Below are positions 7,901 through 15,851 of a stretch of 64,000 nucleotides of DNA, piece after piece. Position numbers and translations under genes: made by a program. How positions within the stretch are numbered: position 1 is the first letter of the stretch; the number at the start of each line of letters is the position of its first letter. The DNA comes from CATOSD01 sp965226695. GTDB taxonomy: Bacteria; Chloroflexota; Dehalococcoidia; Lucifugimonadales; CATOSD01. Location: positions 2,294,001-2,358,000 of the forward strand of contig OZ245405.1 in NCBI GenBank assembly GCA_965226695.1, in the 5' to 3' direction. The notes under the pieces are model-generated. The model was not told the origin of the DNA. It searched no databases and saw only the letters and a list, made by a program, of their open reading frames with translations.

Positions 7901-10254
7901 ATGAACCTCGGACAGTTCATCGACACGTTCAAGGAGGCCATCGCCCAGCGGGTGGTGGAGTCCTTCCCGCCCCTCTACCGGCCCTCGGAGAACGGCGGAA
8001 AGATGCCCCGCCTGCTCCGCAAGCCCCTGGGGGCGCAGGCCGACGCCATACGGGGCGCGGCCCTCTCCCTCGAAGCCCACCGGGGCACCACCGTCGTCGG
8101 CGAGATGGGCACGGGCAAGACCTTCATCGCCGCCGCCGCCGCGCACATGGCGGGCTTCAGGCGCATCCTGGTGCTCTGCCCGCCCCACCTGGTGCCCAAG
8201 TGGAAGCGGGAGGTGGAGATGACGGTGCCCGGCACCCGCGCCGTCATCGTCAAGTCCATCACCGACCTGGAGCGGCTGCGCATCTCCGTCGGCTCCGGCC
8301 CCCTCTTCGCGGTGATGAGCCGTGAGAAGGCCAAGCTGTCCTACCGCTGGATGCCCGCCGTGATAGAGCGGTGGGCGGTGTCCAAGGGCAGGCTGTTGCG
8401 GGACGAGGAGACGGGGGAGCCCTTCCGCGTCCCCTGCTGTCCCGACTGCACGGCGCAGGTCGTGGACAAGGACGGCGTGCCCCTGACGGACGCCGACCTG
8501 AACCGGCGCAAGCACACCTGCGCCGGCTGCGGCTCCCCCTCTGGCAGGCCGACAAGTCCGGCCCCGCCCGCTACCCGTTGGCCGACTACGTGAAGCACCG
8601 GATGAAGGGCTTCTTCGACCTGCTGGTCGGTGATGAGGTCCATGAGTACAAGGGCCGGGGCTCGGCCCAGGGCATCGCCGCCGGCGTCCTCGCCGACGTC
8701 TGCGGCAAGTCCCTCAGCCTGTCGGGGACTCTGATGGGCGGCTACAGCTCGACGCTCTTCCACCTGCTCTACCGGTTCAGCCCGGAGCTCAGGACGGACT
8801 TCGGCCGCTCCGACGAGCACCGCTGGATACAGCGGTACGGCTTCGAGGAGGTCACGGTCGGGAAGGACGACGACGACGCGGTGGAGGACGGGCGCAACAG
8901 CCGACGCCGCAAGTTCCGCAAGGTGGTCAGGGAGCGGCCGGGCCTGGTTCCCTCCGCGCTCTTCCACATCATCGCGAACACCGTCTTCCTCAGACTGGCC
9001 GACGTTGCCTCCGGGCTGCCCGACTACGACGAACAGATTCTGCTGTCCTCGATGGACTCGGAGGAGGACGCGACGGGCTACTCCCAGCGCAGCGCCTACA
9101 ACACCGTGTACGAGGAGCTGCGGCTGAAGCTGGCGGAGGCTCTCAAGGCCGGCTCCAAGCGGCTGCTGGCGACCTACCTGCAAACCCTCCTGGCCTACCC
9201 CGAAGGCTGCACCAAGGGGGAGACGGTCTTCGATCCCCGAAGCGGGGACGTGATCGTGCAGGTGCCGCCCCTGTCGGAGGAGAAGCTCTACCCCAAGGAG
9301 AAGGCGCTGGTGGACCTGGTGGCGGCGGAGCGGCTGGAGGGCCGAAGGGTGCTGGTCTACGCGACGCACACGGGGACCAGGGACATCACCGAGCGGATGG
9401 ACGACATCCTCACCCGGCACGGGTTCCGGGTGGCGGTGATGAAGGCCGACGCGGTGGCCCCCGAACGGCGGGAGGCGTGGGTGGCGGACAGGGTGAAAGA
9501 GGGCATCGACGTGATGATCTGCCACCCCAGGCTGGTGCAGACCGGCCTCGACCTCATCGACTTCCCGACCCTCTGCTGGTTCGAGACCGATTACTCGGTC
9601 TACGTGATGCGGCAGGCGTCACGGCGGTCGTGGCGCATCGGGCAGACCCGCCCGGTGAAGGTGGTGTTCATGGCCTACCGGAACACCCTCCAGGCGGACG
9701 CGCTGAAGCTGGTGGCGAAGAAGCTGCAAAGCTCCCTGGCCGTCGAGGGAGAGCTGCCGGAGGACGGGCTTGCCGCCTACGGAGACGACGGGGACGACCT
9801 GATGATGGCGCTGGCCCGCAAGATCGTCAGCGGCGACGAGGAGGACGAGACGGAGACGGTGGAGGCGGTCTTCGCCCAGGCCAGGGACGCCGAGGCCACC
9901 GCCGAGGAATACCTGGTGGACGACGACTGGAAGGCGGTAGAGATCGAGCCGGAGGCCATCGCGGTCAACGGCAACGGTCACCACGAGGCCATCGGGCCAA
10001 CGGTCGAGCTGGTCCTGGGCAACGGCCGACACGCCAACGGCCATGCGCCTGCCCCGGTCAACGGGAACGGGAACGGCCACCACGAGGAGGCCCCGGAGCC
10101 GCAGCAGTCGCTGTTCTCGTGGGCGGAGTTCATGGCCGAGGAGCCGGTCAAGCCCAGGGGCCGGGGCGGCAAGACCCAGGCCCCGTCACTGTCCCTGTTC
10201 GAGTGGGCGGTGGAACAGGAGCGAGAGGAGGAGCCGGTCGGCGCAGGTCGCTAG
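7901..10254 (+). CDS. SNF2-family helicase/ATPase, one frameshift
   Basis: Two overlapping frames join into one SF2 protein of about 784 residues. It has GEMGTGKTF (motif I, ~residue 67), LVLCPPHLVPKW, a CPDC...CAGCG cluster (~178-212), DEVHEYKG (motif II, ~244), SLSGTLMGG (motif III), and RRSWRIGQTRP (motif VI, ~575). The frame break falls at a run of five C residues (8535-8539). One extra C restores CAGCGSPLWQADKSG, so this is either a homopolymer error or a recent mutation. The tail holds Asn-Gly-His linkers and two SLFxWA motifs (QQSLFSWAEF and LSLFEWAV), which resemble clamp-binding peptides. ATG 7901 has GGAAGGAG upstream. Confidence 0.8.
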
Positions 10255-10261
10255 ACCGCAA
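10231..10261 (+). repeat. 31-bp direct repeat, copy 1 (helicase 3' end)
   Basis: This segment covers the last codons and stop of the SNF2 helicase. It recurs at 14726-14756 with one mismatch in 31 bases (T/A at 10248/14743). The two copies bracket the PRTRC cassette. Confidence 0.85.
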
Positions 10262-10351
10262 AGACACGGGAGAGGTCGTCGCCAGTGGAGTGGCGGCCTC
10301 CCCGCAGGTGGCAACGCAGTGAAACAGCAACGATCACAAAGGAGAAGAACG

Positions 10352-10558
10352 ATGGCACGCATATTCGTCTACGACGACCGCGAGTTCCCCGACCCGGACC
10401 CCGAGATGACCGTCGACCAGGTGAAGGCCACCCTGAGCGACTTCTACGGGGAGATCGCCAATGCCTCGGTCAAAGAGACCAAGCGCGGAGACGACACGAT
10501 CTACGAGTTCCAGCGGCGGGTGGGCACCAAGGGCGCCTTCCCCAATGCCCGGAACTAG
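10352..10558 (+). CDS. PRTRC system protein C (ubiquitin-like)
   Basis: A 68-residue protein after GGAGAAGAACG. The opening MARIFVYDDREFPDPDPEMT and the block EFQRRVGTKG identify PRTRC protein C, a beta-grasp protein I associate with the prokaryotic ubiquitin-like family. It is linked to E1-, E2- and JAB-like partners, all encoded in the next 3.4 kb. From memory, family members end at or close to the GTKG. Here seven residues follow (AFPNARN), so any conjugation through the terminal Gly would need prior trimming, plausibly by the JAB-protease protein A. That step is inference. Confidence 0.85.
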   Translation: MARIFVYDDREFPDPDPEMTVDQVKATLSDFYGEIANASVKETKRGDDTIYEFQRRVGTKGAFPNARN

Positions 10559-10571
10559 AGGAGGGAGTCCT

Positions 10572-10802
10572 ATGGACAACCGGATATTCGCCGGTCTGCT
10601 GGCGGCGACGCCGCCAGCGGGCCTCAGCATCCTTGAGCTCACGGCGGAGCTCACACGGCCCGACGGCTCCTTCGACCTGGACGCCGCGGCCGCACGGCAG
10701 ACGGAGGTGGAACTGGCCTGCGTCCAGGCCCAAGACTACGCCGCTTCCACGGGGCGGCTACTGGAGGCGATGCGATGGCAGCTGCGGCCCCGGCGCAACT
10801 GA
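10572..10802 (+). CDS. Hypothetical small protein of the PRTRC cassette
   Basis: A 76-residue protein with GAGGAGGGAGTCCT before its ATG, starting 13 bases after the protein C gene. It is rich in Ala and Leu, with a likely long amphipathic helix (AARQTEVELACVQAQDYAAS). Its last nine codons overlap the start of the next gene. No family recognised. Position in a translationally tight cassette supports it being real. Confidence 0.65.
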   Translation: MDNRIFAGLLAATPPAGLSILELTAELTRPDGSFDLDAAAARQTEVELACVQAQDYAASTGRLLEAMRWQLRPRRN

Positions 10803-11614
10803 GCGGCCTGGCGAACCTGCTCCTGCGGCGTCCGCCGTCGCTGCGGGAGCTGGTCACGCTGGTCGGCTACGCCGACGACTACGCATGGTTCGTGGGGCTG
10901 GTGCGCCGTCTCTTCCCCCAGGAGGCGGAGGCGGCGCTTTCGGCCCCCGACGTACGCGGGAGGGTGGAACGCTTCGCCCGGCTCTTCGGAGAGCGGCACT
11001 TCCCCCTCTACGCGCCGTTCATCGAGTTCTGGACGGAGGAGGAGGGGGAACAGCCTCCCTGGTCATGGCTGAGGCAGGGAATCCCCTTCGACCTGATGGG
11101 CTTCGGCTACGACGGCCTCCACGAGATGTGGGACGGCTACCGCGAGGGGCTCTCGGCCATGGCCCTGCTGGTCAAGCCCGCCGACGCCTACTGCGACGGA
11201 CCCGACGGGATACGGGTGGCCTGGCTGGAGTCAGCCGCCGAACGCATCCCGCAAGAGACATTGGAGAGGATTCCCCAGGGTGGCATACCCCTGGACGACC
11301 TCACCGACGCGCTCAAGGAGACCGGCTTCGAGGGGGTGGCCCAGGCGTGCTCCTGGGTCCTTGCCGAGACCGGCAACTTCTTCCTCGATCACACCTACGA
11401 GGATGGCTCGTACGACGGCTTCTCCGACCCCTGGGACGACGACATCATTAAGGAGGGCACGGAGGAGTGGCGGAAGGCCAGCGCCCTCATGGACGCGGTC
11501 AGCCGGTTGACCGACTGGCTGGAGGAGGATCTGCCGGGCCGCTTCGCCGAGATGCTGGCCTTCACTCTGGGGCGGCTCCCCAAACAAGAACAGGAGGACA
11601 ACGACCATGACTGA
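10775..11614 (+). CDS. PRTRC-cassette protein (positional candidate for protein F)
   Basis: A 279-residue soluble protein, acidic overall, with no recognised catalytic motif. Notable segments are GYADDYAWFVGLVRRLFPQE, FDLMGFGYDGLHEMW and a very acidic C-terminal half (DHTYEDGSYDGFSDPWDDD). It lies between protein C and protein B genes, the slot usually held by PRTRC protein F as I recall the gene order, but I cannot confirm sequence similarity. It overlaps the small upstream gene by 28 bases and the protein B start by eight. The ATG at 10775 lacks a strong ribosome-binding site, so coupling is likely. Confidence 0.65.
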   Translation: MAAAAPAQLSGLANLLLRRPPSLRELVTLVGYADDYAWFVGLVRRLFPQEAEAALSAPDVRGRVERFARLFGERHFPLYAPFIEFWTEEEGEQPPWSWLRQGIPFDLMGFGYDGLHEMWDGYREGLSAMALLVKPADAYCDGPDGIRVAWLESAAERIPQETLERIPQGGIPLDDLTDALKETGFEGVAQACSWVLAETGNFFLDHTYEDGSYDGFSDPWDDDIIKEGTEEWRKASALMDAVSRLTDWLEEDLPGRFAEMLAFTLGRLPKQEQEDNDHD

Positions 11615-12311
11615 TGCAGTCGATACGACCCAATGGTCCCTGCCGGGTCCGGCGGACATGCCCAGGGACACCCTTAAGGTGCAGCTGGAGGTCTACGGGG
11701 AGACCATCCTGCTGCGGGGCTTCGAGAACGACTCCACCTGGGTGCGGACCGTCTCGGCGGACGCCATCGCCAACGTGTTCACCCAGCACCTGGGGTTCTC
11801 CTCGGGGCTGCTGCCCCAGGATGCCCTCTGGTGGAACCAGGGCGAGACGGGACAGGTGGCGGCCCTCTGGCGGCCGCCGCAGGTCTGGTCGGTGGCCCTG
11901 CAACGGGAGGCGTTCAAGCCCCCCGCCCGGCTCCGGCTTCCCATGCCGGGGTTGGTCTTCGTCTGCTCGCCGGGCCGCCCGCCCTGGGTCTACGCCGCAA
12001 CGGAGCGGCCCTCCGACCCCGAGCAGCATCTCTTCCGGGCCCCGGCCTTCAACGTCTTCAGGGACGGGCGGGTCTGCCCCGGAAGCCACCGGTTCCCCGA
12101 GGAGGTGGGACTGATTCCGGAGTCCTTCTTCCAGTCCTTCTTCTCGCTTACCGGCGATTCACGGGACCGGTCGAAGAAGCACGCCGACAACCTGCAAGCG
12201 CTATGGGAGGAGATAGATGGAACAACTGCATACCCGGCTGAAGACCTTGTTCCCCAGTGCACGGTGGGCCAGGCTATGGCGGTCTCCGAGGGGAGACGTG
12301 GCTACCGCTAG
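11607..12311 (+). CDS. PRTRC system protein B (E2-like, Prok-E2_D)
   Basis: A 234-residue protein starting inside the end of the previous gene (CATGACTGATG). It matches PRTRC protein B in layout. An LSRGF-like region (TILLRGFENDSTWVRTVS) is followed by LFRAPAFNVFRDGRVCPGSH, where the Cys-Pro-Gly near residue 157 is the conserved cysteine assigned to the E2-like fold. E2-type proteins carry a ubiquitin-like partner as a thioester; that chemistry is not shown for PRTRC-B. The last ~30 codons overlap the protein A gene by 95 bases. That is unusually long, so the true C-terminus may be shorter if an indel is present. Confidence 0.8.
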   Translation: MTDAVDTTQWSLPGPADMPRDTLKVQLEVYGETILLRGFENDSTWVRTVSADAIANVFTQHLGFSSGLLPQDALWWNQGETGQVAALWRPPQVWSVALQREAFKPPARLRLPMPGLVFVCSPGRPPWVYAATERPSDPEQHLFRAPAFNVFRDGRVCPGSHRFPEEVGLIPESFFQSFFSLTGDSRDRSKKHADNLQALWEEIDGTTAYPAEDLVPQCTVGQAMAVSEGRRGYR

Positions 12312-12903
12312 CGCCGGAGCGGGGCCGGTGGGTTACCTGGTGAACCACCCCGGCGGCCTCGCCGGAGTCCAGGGGATCGGCTACGACTACGTGCTGGGAT
12401 CGGGCGGTCTCTACGTCCAGTCCCAGGGCGCGCACCTGACGGCGCGGGTGGTCGTCGCCCCCGGCGTAGTGCGGGGGCTCGCTCCCGTGGCCGAGAAGCT
12501 GCAACTCACCCACGGCCCCATCCCGGCGCAACTCTTCGAGCTGGGGCTGGGCTGGTTCCAGGACGCACCGGACACCGAGCGGTTCTTCGCCGTGCGCTGG
12601 GACGGGGACGCCTACCGGCTGGTGGTCCCCCCGCAGGCGGGGACCGCAACGAGACTCGCGTATCAGCCCCCCGCCGGGGTGGTCGCCGAGTTCCACTCCC
12701 ACGGAGGCTCCCGCGCCTTCTTCTCGGCCACCGACGACCGGGACGAGCAGGGCTTCCGCATCTACGGCGTCGTCGGACGCCTCGACGCTCCCCGGCCGGA
12801 GCTGCGTCTCCGGGTCGGGGTCTACGGCCACTTCGCCCCGGTGGAGTGGCCGCAGGTGTTCGACGGCCCGCAGCCGACACGAAACACCGATTGCACACCC
12901 TAA
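12217..12903 (+). CDS. PRTRC system protein A (JAB/MPN+ protease)
   Basis: ATG 12217 is preceded by GGGAGGAGATAG, an excellent ribosome-binding site, which favours it over GTG 12296. The 228-residue product has the JAMM zinc-protease signature near the C-terminus: a glutamate and HSHG in VVAEFHSHGGSRAFF, then SATDDRDEQGF, supplying His-x-His and the distal Asp. JAB proteases release or trim ubiquitin-like proteins; here the obvious substrate is protein C, whose C-terminus extends beyond the conserved GTKG. It lies between protein B and the ThiF gene, the canonical order. Confidence 0.85.
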   Translation: MEQLHTRLKTLFPSARWARLWRSPRGDVATASAGAGPVGYLVNHPGGLAGVQGIGYDYVLGSGGLYVQSQGAHLTARVVVAPGVVRGLAPVAEKLQLTHGPIPAQLFELGLGWFQDAPDTERFFAVRWDGDAYRLVVPPQAGTATRLAYQPPAGVVAEFHSHGGSRAFFSATDDRDEQGFRIYGVVGRLDAPRPELRLRVGVYGHFAPVEWPQVFDGPQPTRNTDCTP

Positions 12904-12924
12904 TCGAACGACAAGGAGGTACGA

Positions 12925-13740
12925 ATGCCCTACTACCTGGACAACGCATTCCTGCTGGACAACCCGTGGATCACCGTGGTCGGCTGCGGCGGGACCGGCG
13001 GCTTCGTGGCCGAGGGCCTCTGCCGGCTCTTCCAGGGGCGGGAGGCCACCATCGTCCTGGTCGACCACGACCGGGTGGAGCCCCACAACCTGCTGCGCCA
13101 GAACTTCTACGCAGAGGATGTCGGGAAGTTCAAGAGCCAGGCCCTTGCCGACCGGCTGGCGCGGGCCTTCCGGCGTCCCGTGGGCTACTCGGTCTACGCC
13201 TTCCGGGAGGAGGACTCCCAGTCCGATGGGGGCCGCTACCCCGGCCTTCCCTCCTATGGGAACTCCCTGCTCATCGGCTGCGCCGACAACGCCGCCGCAC
13301 GGCGGGCGATGGCGGAGTCCCTGCCGGGCGACCCGCGCCGGTGGCTCATCGACGCGGGCAACGACACCAACTGGGGCCAGGTCCTCATCGGCAACGTGGC
13401 CGACCGGGACTTCGGGGACGAACAAGCCTTCGTCGAAGAGACCTGCTACCTGCTCCCCGCGCCCACGGTCCAGCGGCCCGACCTGCTGACGGCGGTGTCG
13501 ACCACGCCGCCGGACGTGGACTGCGCGGCGGCCCTCGACCTCACCGACCAGGACCCGACCATCAACCAGATGATGGCGTCGCTGGTCTTACAGGTGGTCC
13601 GCCGCATGGCGGCGGGGACCTGCCCCTTCATGGGCCTCTACCTGGACATGGAGCAGGGGACCGTCACCCCGACCTACGCCACCCCGGAGGCGGTGGCGCG
13701 GGTGGCGCCGCCCGACTCCGAGCCGGGGCCAGCGTCCTAG
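12925..13740 (+). CDS. PRTRC system ThiF-family protein (E1-like)
   Basis: A 271-residue protein after AAGGAGGTACGA. It has the adenylating-enzyme Rossmann motif TVVGCGGTGGFVAEGL (residues about 17-32), the acidic VLVDHDRVEPHNLLRQNFY block including the conserved Arg and Asn, and a candidate catalytic cysteine in DVDCAAALDLTDQDPT. E1/ThiF enzymes adenylate the C-terminal Gly of a ubiquitin-like or sulfur-carrier protein. No CxxC zinc knuckle is evident. With proteins A, B and C it completes a compact E1-E2-JAB-UBL set; the ParB-related member of the cassette is not in the window. Confidence 0.88.
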   Translation: MPYYLDNAFLLDNPWITVVGCGGTGGFVAEGLCRLFQGREATIVLVDHDRVEPHNLLRQNFYAEDVGKFKSQALADRLARAFRRPVGYSVYAFREEDSQSDGGRYPGLPSYGNSLLIGCADNAAARRAMAESLPGDPRRWLIDAGNDTNWGQVLIGNVADRDFGDEQAFVEETCYLLPAPTVQRPDLLTAVSTTPPDVDCAAALDLTDQDPTINQMMASLVLQVVRRMAAGTCPFMGLYLDMEQGTVTPTYATPEAVARVAPPDSEPGPAS

Positions 13741-13792
13741 ACCACTGCCTTCACGAATCACAATCAGAGAAGCAACAAGGAGAGGAGAAACC

Positions 13793-14180
13793 ATGTCTTG
13801 ACAAGAACGGAACCACCACCACGACCGGCACGACCTGGCAGGACAACCACAGCGGGCTCCGCAGGCACCAGCTGATGACCAGGGAGCTCGCCGAGACCAT
13901 CCCGCCCCTGTACGCCAATGACGGCGCGGACGACCCCGACGCCGTCGTCGCCAGAGTGAAGCTCTTTTCCCCCTACAACGGCTGGCGGTGGTACATCACC
14001 GAGTGGGAGGCCGAGACCGGACTGTGCTTCGGCCTCGTCGAGGGGTTTGAGACCGAACTTGGGTACTTCGACCTGACCGAGCTGGCGGAGGTAACCGTGT
14101 TCGGCAGCGTCCCCGCCGTGGAGCGCGACCTGTACTGGGAGCCGCAGACCCTCGGCGAGATCAGGAGACAGTCGCGGTAG
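13793..14180 (+). CDS. DUF2958 domain protein, probable frameshift at start
   Basis: The conserved region TRELAETIPPLYANDG, VKLFSPYNGWRWYITEW, FGLVEGFETELGYFDL and ERDLYWEP identifies DUF2958, a small domain frequent in plasmid and ICE gene sets. The only well-placed start is ATG 13793 (GGAGAGGAGAAACC upstream), but it meets TGA two codons later. One added base would join it to LDKNGTTTTTGTTWQDNHSG and the domain. As written, translation could begin only at ATG 13875. Either the start region carries an indel or expression begins internally. Function unknown. Confidence 0.7.
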
Positions 14181-14229
14181 AGACTCGCAGCACAATGCGG
14201 CCAGACAACAGACAAGGAGAGGAGAAGCC

Positions 14230-14712
14230 ATGCCTGACGACAACGGAACGGAAGCAACCCGCTCGGACGCCCCGAGCGCTGACGAGAGTCTCTTTGGCGA
14301 AGCGGCGGACGACACGGAAGCCGCGGTTGCCGACGAGCAGGACGCCAACGAGGAGTCCGCACAGGACCCGCAGGGCGCCGACGACGGCGAGGAACAGACC
14401 GGTCAGCCGGAGGACCTGAAGGTCGTCGTGTCCCTCAAGGGAGGCAGGGCCACCATCGGCGTGCAACGGCCTTCGTCTGACCCCCACATCGAGTCCTTCG
14501 ACGACCCGGACCTCTCCGGGCTGACCCAGGAGGTCCCGGCGGTGATCGAACGGGCGAGGGCCAAGTGGGAGGACGAACCGAAGTATCCTGCTCACGAGAG
14601 ACCCGCTCCACCGGCCAGGCGTCAGCCCCGGCGTTCGCAGGCTGCGGCGCAGGCCGGGGCCGCCGAGGGAGGGGCGGAGCAGCCGCAGCCGGAGACGCTG
14701 CGGCTGTTCTAG
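14230..14712 (+). CDS. Hypothetical acidic protein with clamp-motif-like C-terminus
   Basis: A 160-residue protein after GGAGAGGAGAAGCC. Residues 1-60 are very acidic and probably disordered. Residues 62-118 form a compact region (VVVSLKGGRATIGVQRPSSD, then LSGLTQEVPAVIERARAKWE). The tail is Ala/Arg/Gln-rich and ends PQPETLRLF. The last residues resemble the beta-clamp-binding consensus (QxxLxLF). I considered PRTRC protein E, which shares the idea of a beta-hairpin followed by a helix, but cannot confirm it. It is the last gene before the second 31-bp repeat. Confidence 0.7.
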   Translation: MPDDNGTEATRSDAPSADESLFGEAADDTEAAVADEQDANEESAQDPQGADDGEEQTGQPEDLKVVVSLKGGRATIGVQRPSSDPHIESFDDPDLSGLTQEVPAVIERARAKWEDEPKYPAHERPAPPARRQPRRSQAAAQAGAAEGGAEQPQPETLRLF

Positions 14713-14725
14713 GGGCCAAACCTTA

Positions 14726-14756
14726 GAGCCGGTCGGCGCAGGACGCTAGACCGCAA
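14726..14756 (+). repeat. 31-bp direct repeat, copy 2
   Basis: Thirty of 31 bases match 10231-10261, the end of the SNF2 helicase gene, including its stop codon. Here it is not part of a helicase frame. It follows the last PRTRC-region gene by 13 bases and is followed directly by a perfect hairpin. Confidence 0.85.
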
Positions 14757-14760
14757 CACA

Positions 14761-14797
14761 CAGGGGGAGGACACCGAATCATGGTGTCCTCCCCCTG
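14761..14797 (+). terminator. Perfect 15-bp hairpin
   Basis: CAGGGGGAGGACACC (14761-14775) and GGTGTCCTCCCCCTG (14783-14797) form a perfect 15-bp stem with a seven-base loop. It closes the PRTRC gene block and probably terminates transcription together with the T-runs just after it. Confidence 0.75.
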
Positions 14798-14799
14798 CA

Positions 14800-14862
14800 C
14801 GGCCATGTGTGCGGCCTTTTTGCGTTTCAGGCCGATCGCCCATGTGTGCGGCCCTTTTTTTG
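14800..14862 (+). terminator. Tandem GGCC hairpins with T-runs
   Basis: Two near-identical units each read CCATGTGTGCGGCC followed by five to seven T residues. GGCC/GGCC arms flank an ATGTGTGC loop in the first unit. They look like duplicated intrinsic terminators following the large hairpin. Confidence 0.55.
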
Positions 14863-15434
14863 TTGCCCGGCTCTCCGGGCGACGGCCTTTCCGTGCAGCT
14901 CCCCGACTCGTCGCGGCGCTCTGACACCAGAAGAGGGCCTATCGCATGGAGCCGTCGCGGTTCCCCTATGCCTTGCCTGAGCGTCTGGAAAGGTTGGTGA
15001 CTCCATTGGCTGCGCTGGCCTTCGAATGAGGGCAATGCCCGGCGAGACCGCCGTGAAAAGCCTTGCCCTCGCACACGCGCGTGAGCGGTAATATAGAGTC
15101 GGGGGAGTGCGTGGTATAAGCCCCTAGCCTCAAGAGGCTAGGGGCTTATAGTGTGCGCCGGGAGTCGCCGACCAGTCCCGGTAGCTGAACCGTAATGTCG
15201 TGCGGGGAAAACGGGACCACTGAGGGAGAGTAGAAAAACCCGAGCGGTTTCAGGTGAGGTGAAGTCACGGATGAGGGAGAGAGCTTCAGATAGAGGAGCC
15301 AAGGATGTCAAGAGAGCCGAATCGAGATTTGCTCATGTGCGGAACAAGCTCGAAAGAAGAGCTGCAGCGAGCCGACAGATGGCCTGTGGGTAGGTATTCT
15401 TGAGAATCCCGAACATGCCAGTGGAAGGGTTCCA
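14863..15434. other. Non-coding spacer with a long palindrome
   Basis: No convincing gene is seen in these ~570 bases. The only strong structure is the 36-base palindrome at 15115-15150. The stretch 15180-15320 is purine-rich and may be transcribed leader for the downstream secreted-protein gene. It separates the GC-rich plasmid-like block from the surface-protein genes. Confidence 0.5.
15115..15150. repeat. 36-base perfect palindrome (17-bp stem)
   Basis: TATAAGCCCCTAGCCTC (15115-15131) pairs perfectly with GAGGCTAGGGGCTTATA (15134-15150) around a two-base AA loop. No T-run follows, so it is either a bidirectional terminator, a cruciform-forming site or a mobile-element end. There is no gene within 270 bases on either side. 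Confidence 0.75.
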
Positions 15435-15851
15435 GTGATGATGCTTCGCCACAAGGCGACTAGGCTTCTGTTCCTGGCGGCAGCCGTGGTCCTGGGCTTG
15501 GTCATGGCTGCCGGCGCTTTCCAGGGTTCACCGGTCCACGGCCAGACGGCCGCCAGCCCGGGCGTGACCATCTCCGAGACCTCGCTGGAGATCGAAGAGG
15601 AGGACACGGCCCTCTACTCCGTGGTATTGGACACGGAGCCCGCGGCGTACGTCTGCGTGTCCATAGAGGGGCTCAGGGCTGCGGACCTGACCCTGGACAA
15701 GTCCAGCCTGACCTTCGCTAACCAGAATTGGAACGCGCCGCAGACGGTGCTTGTCAGGGCGGACCACGACGACGACGCGATGGACGACCCGGAGGTCATC
15801 CTGACCTACACCGTCAATACTGCCGCCCAGGGGTTAAGCTCATGCCTATAA
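15435..15851 (+). CDS. Secreted protein with truncated Calx-beta/Ig-like domain
   Basis: A 138-residue product with a clear signal peptide: basic start MMMLRHKATR, hydrophobic core LLFLAAAVVLGLVMAAGA, likely cleavage after VHGQTA. The mature part (VTISETSLEIEEEDTALYSV, then LTLDKSSLTFANQNWNAPQT) matches the beta-sandwich repeats common in Chloroflexota extracellular proteins. It stops after AAQGLSSCL, before the usual end of the domain, so it is probably truncated. The next reading frame starts ten bases before its stop and also begins with a signal peptide. Confidence 0.6.
   Translation: MMMLRHKATRLLFLAAAVVLGLVMAAGAFQGSPVHGQTAASPGVTISETSLEIEEEDTALYSVVLDTEPAAYVCVSIEGLRAADLTLDKSSLTFANQNWNAPQTVLVRADHDDDAMDDPEVILTYTVNTAAQGLSSCL

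Noticed and set aside
14709..15074. Minus-strand open frame over the spacer after the PRTRC cassette
   Set aside because: It runs through the perfect hairpin and the tandem T-run units, has no ribosome-binding site and encodes a low-complexity basic peptide.
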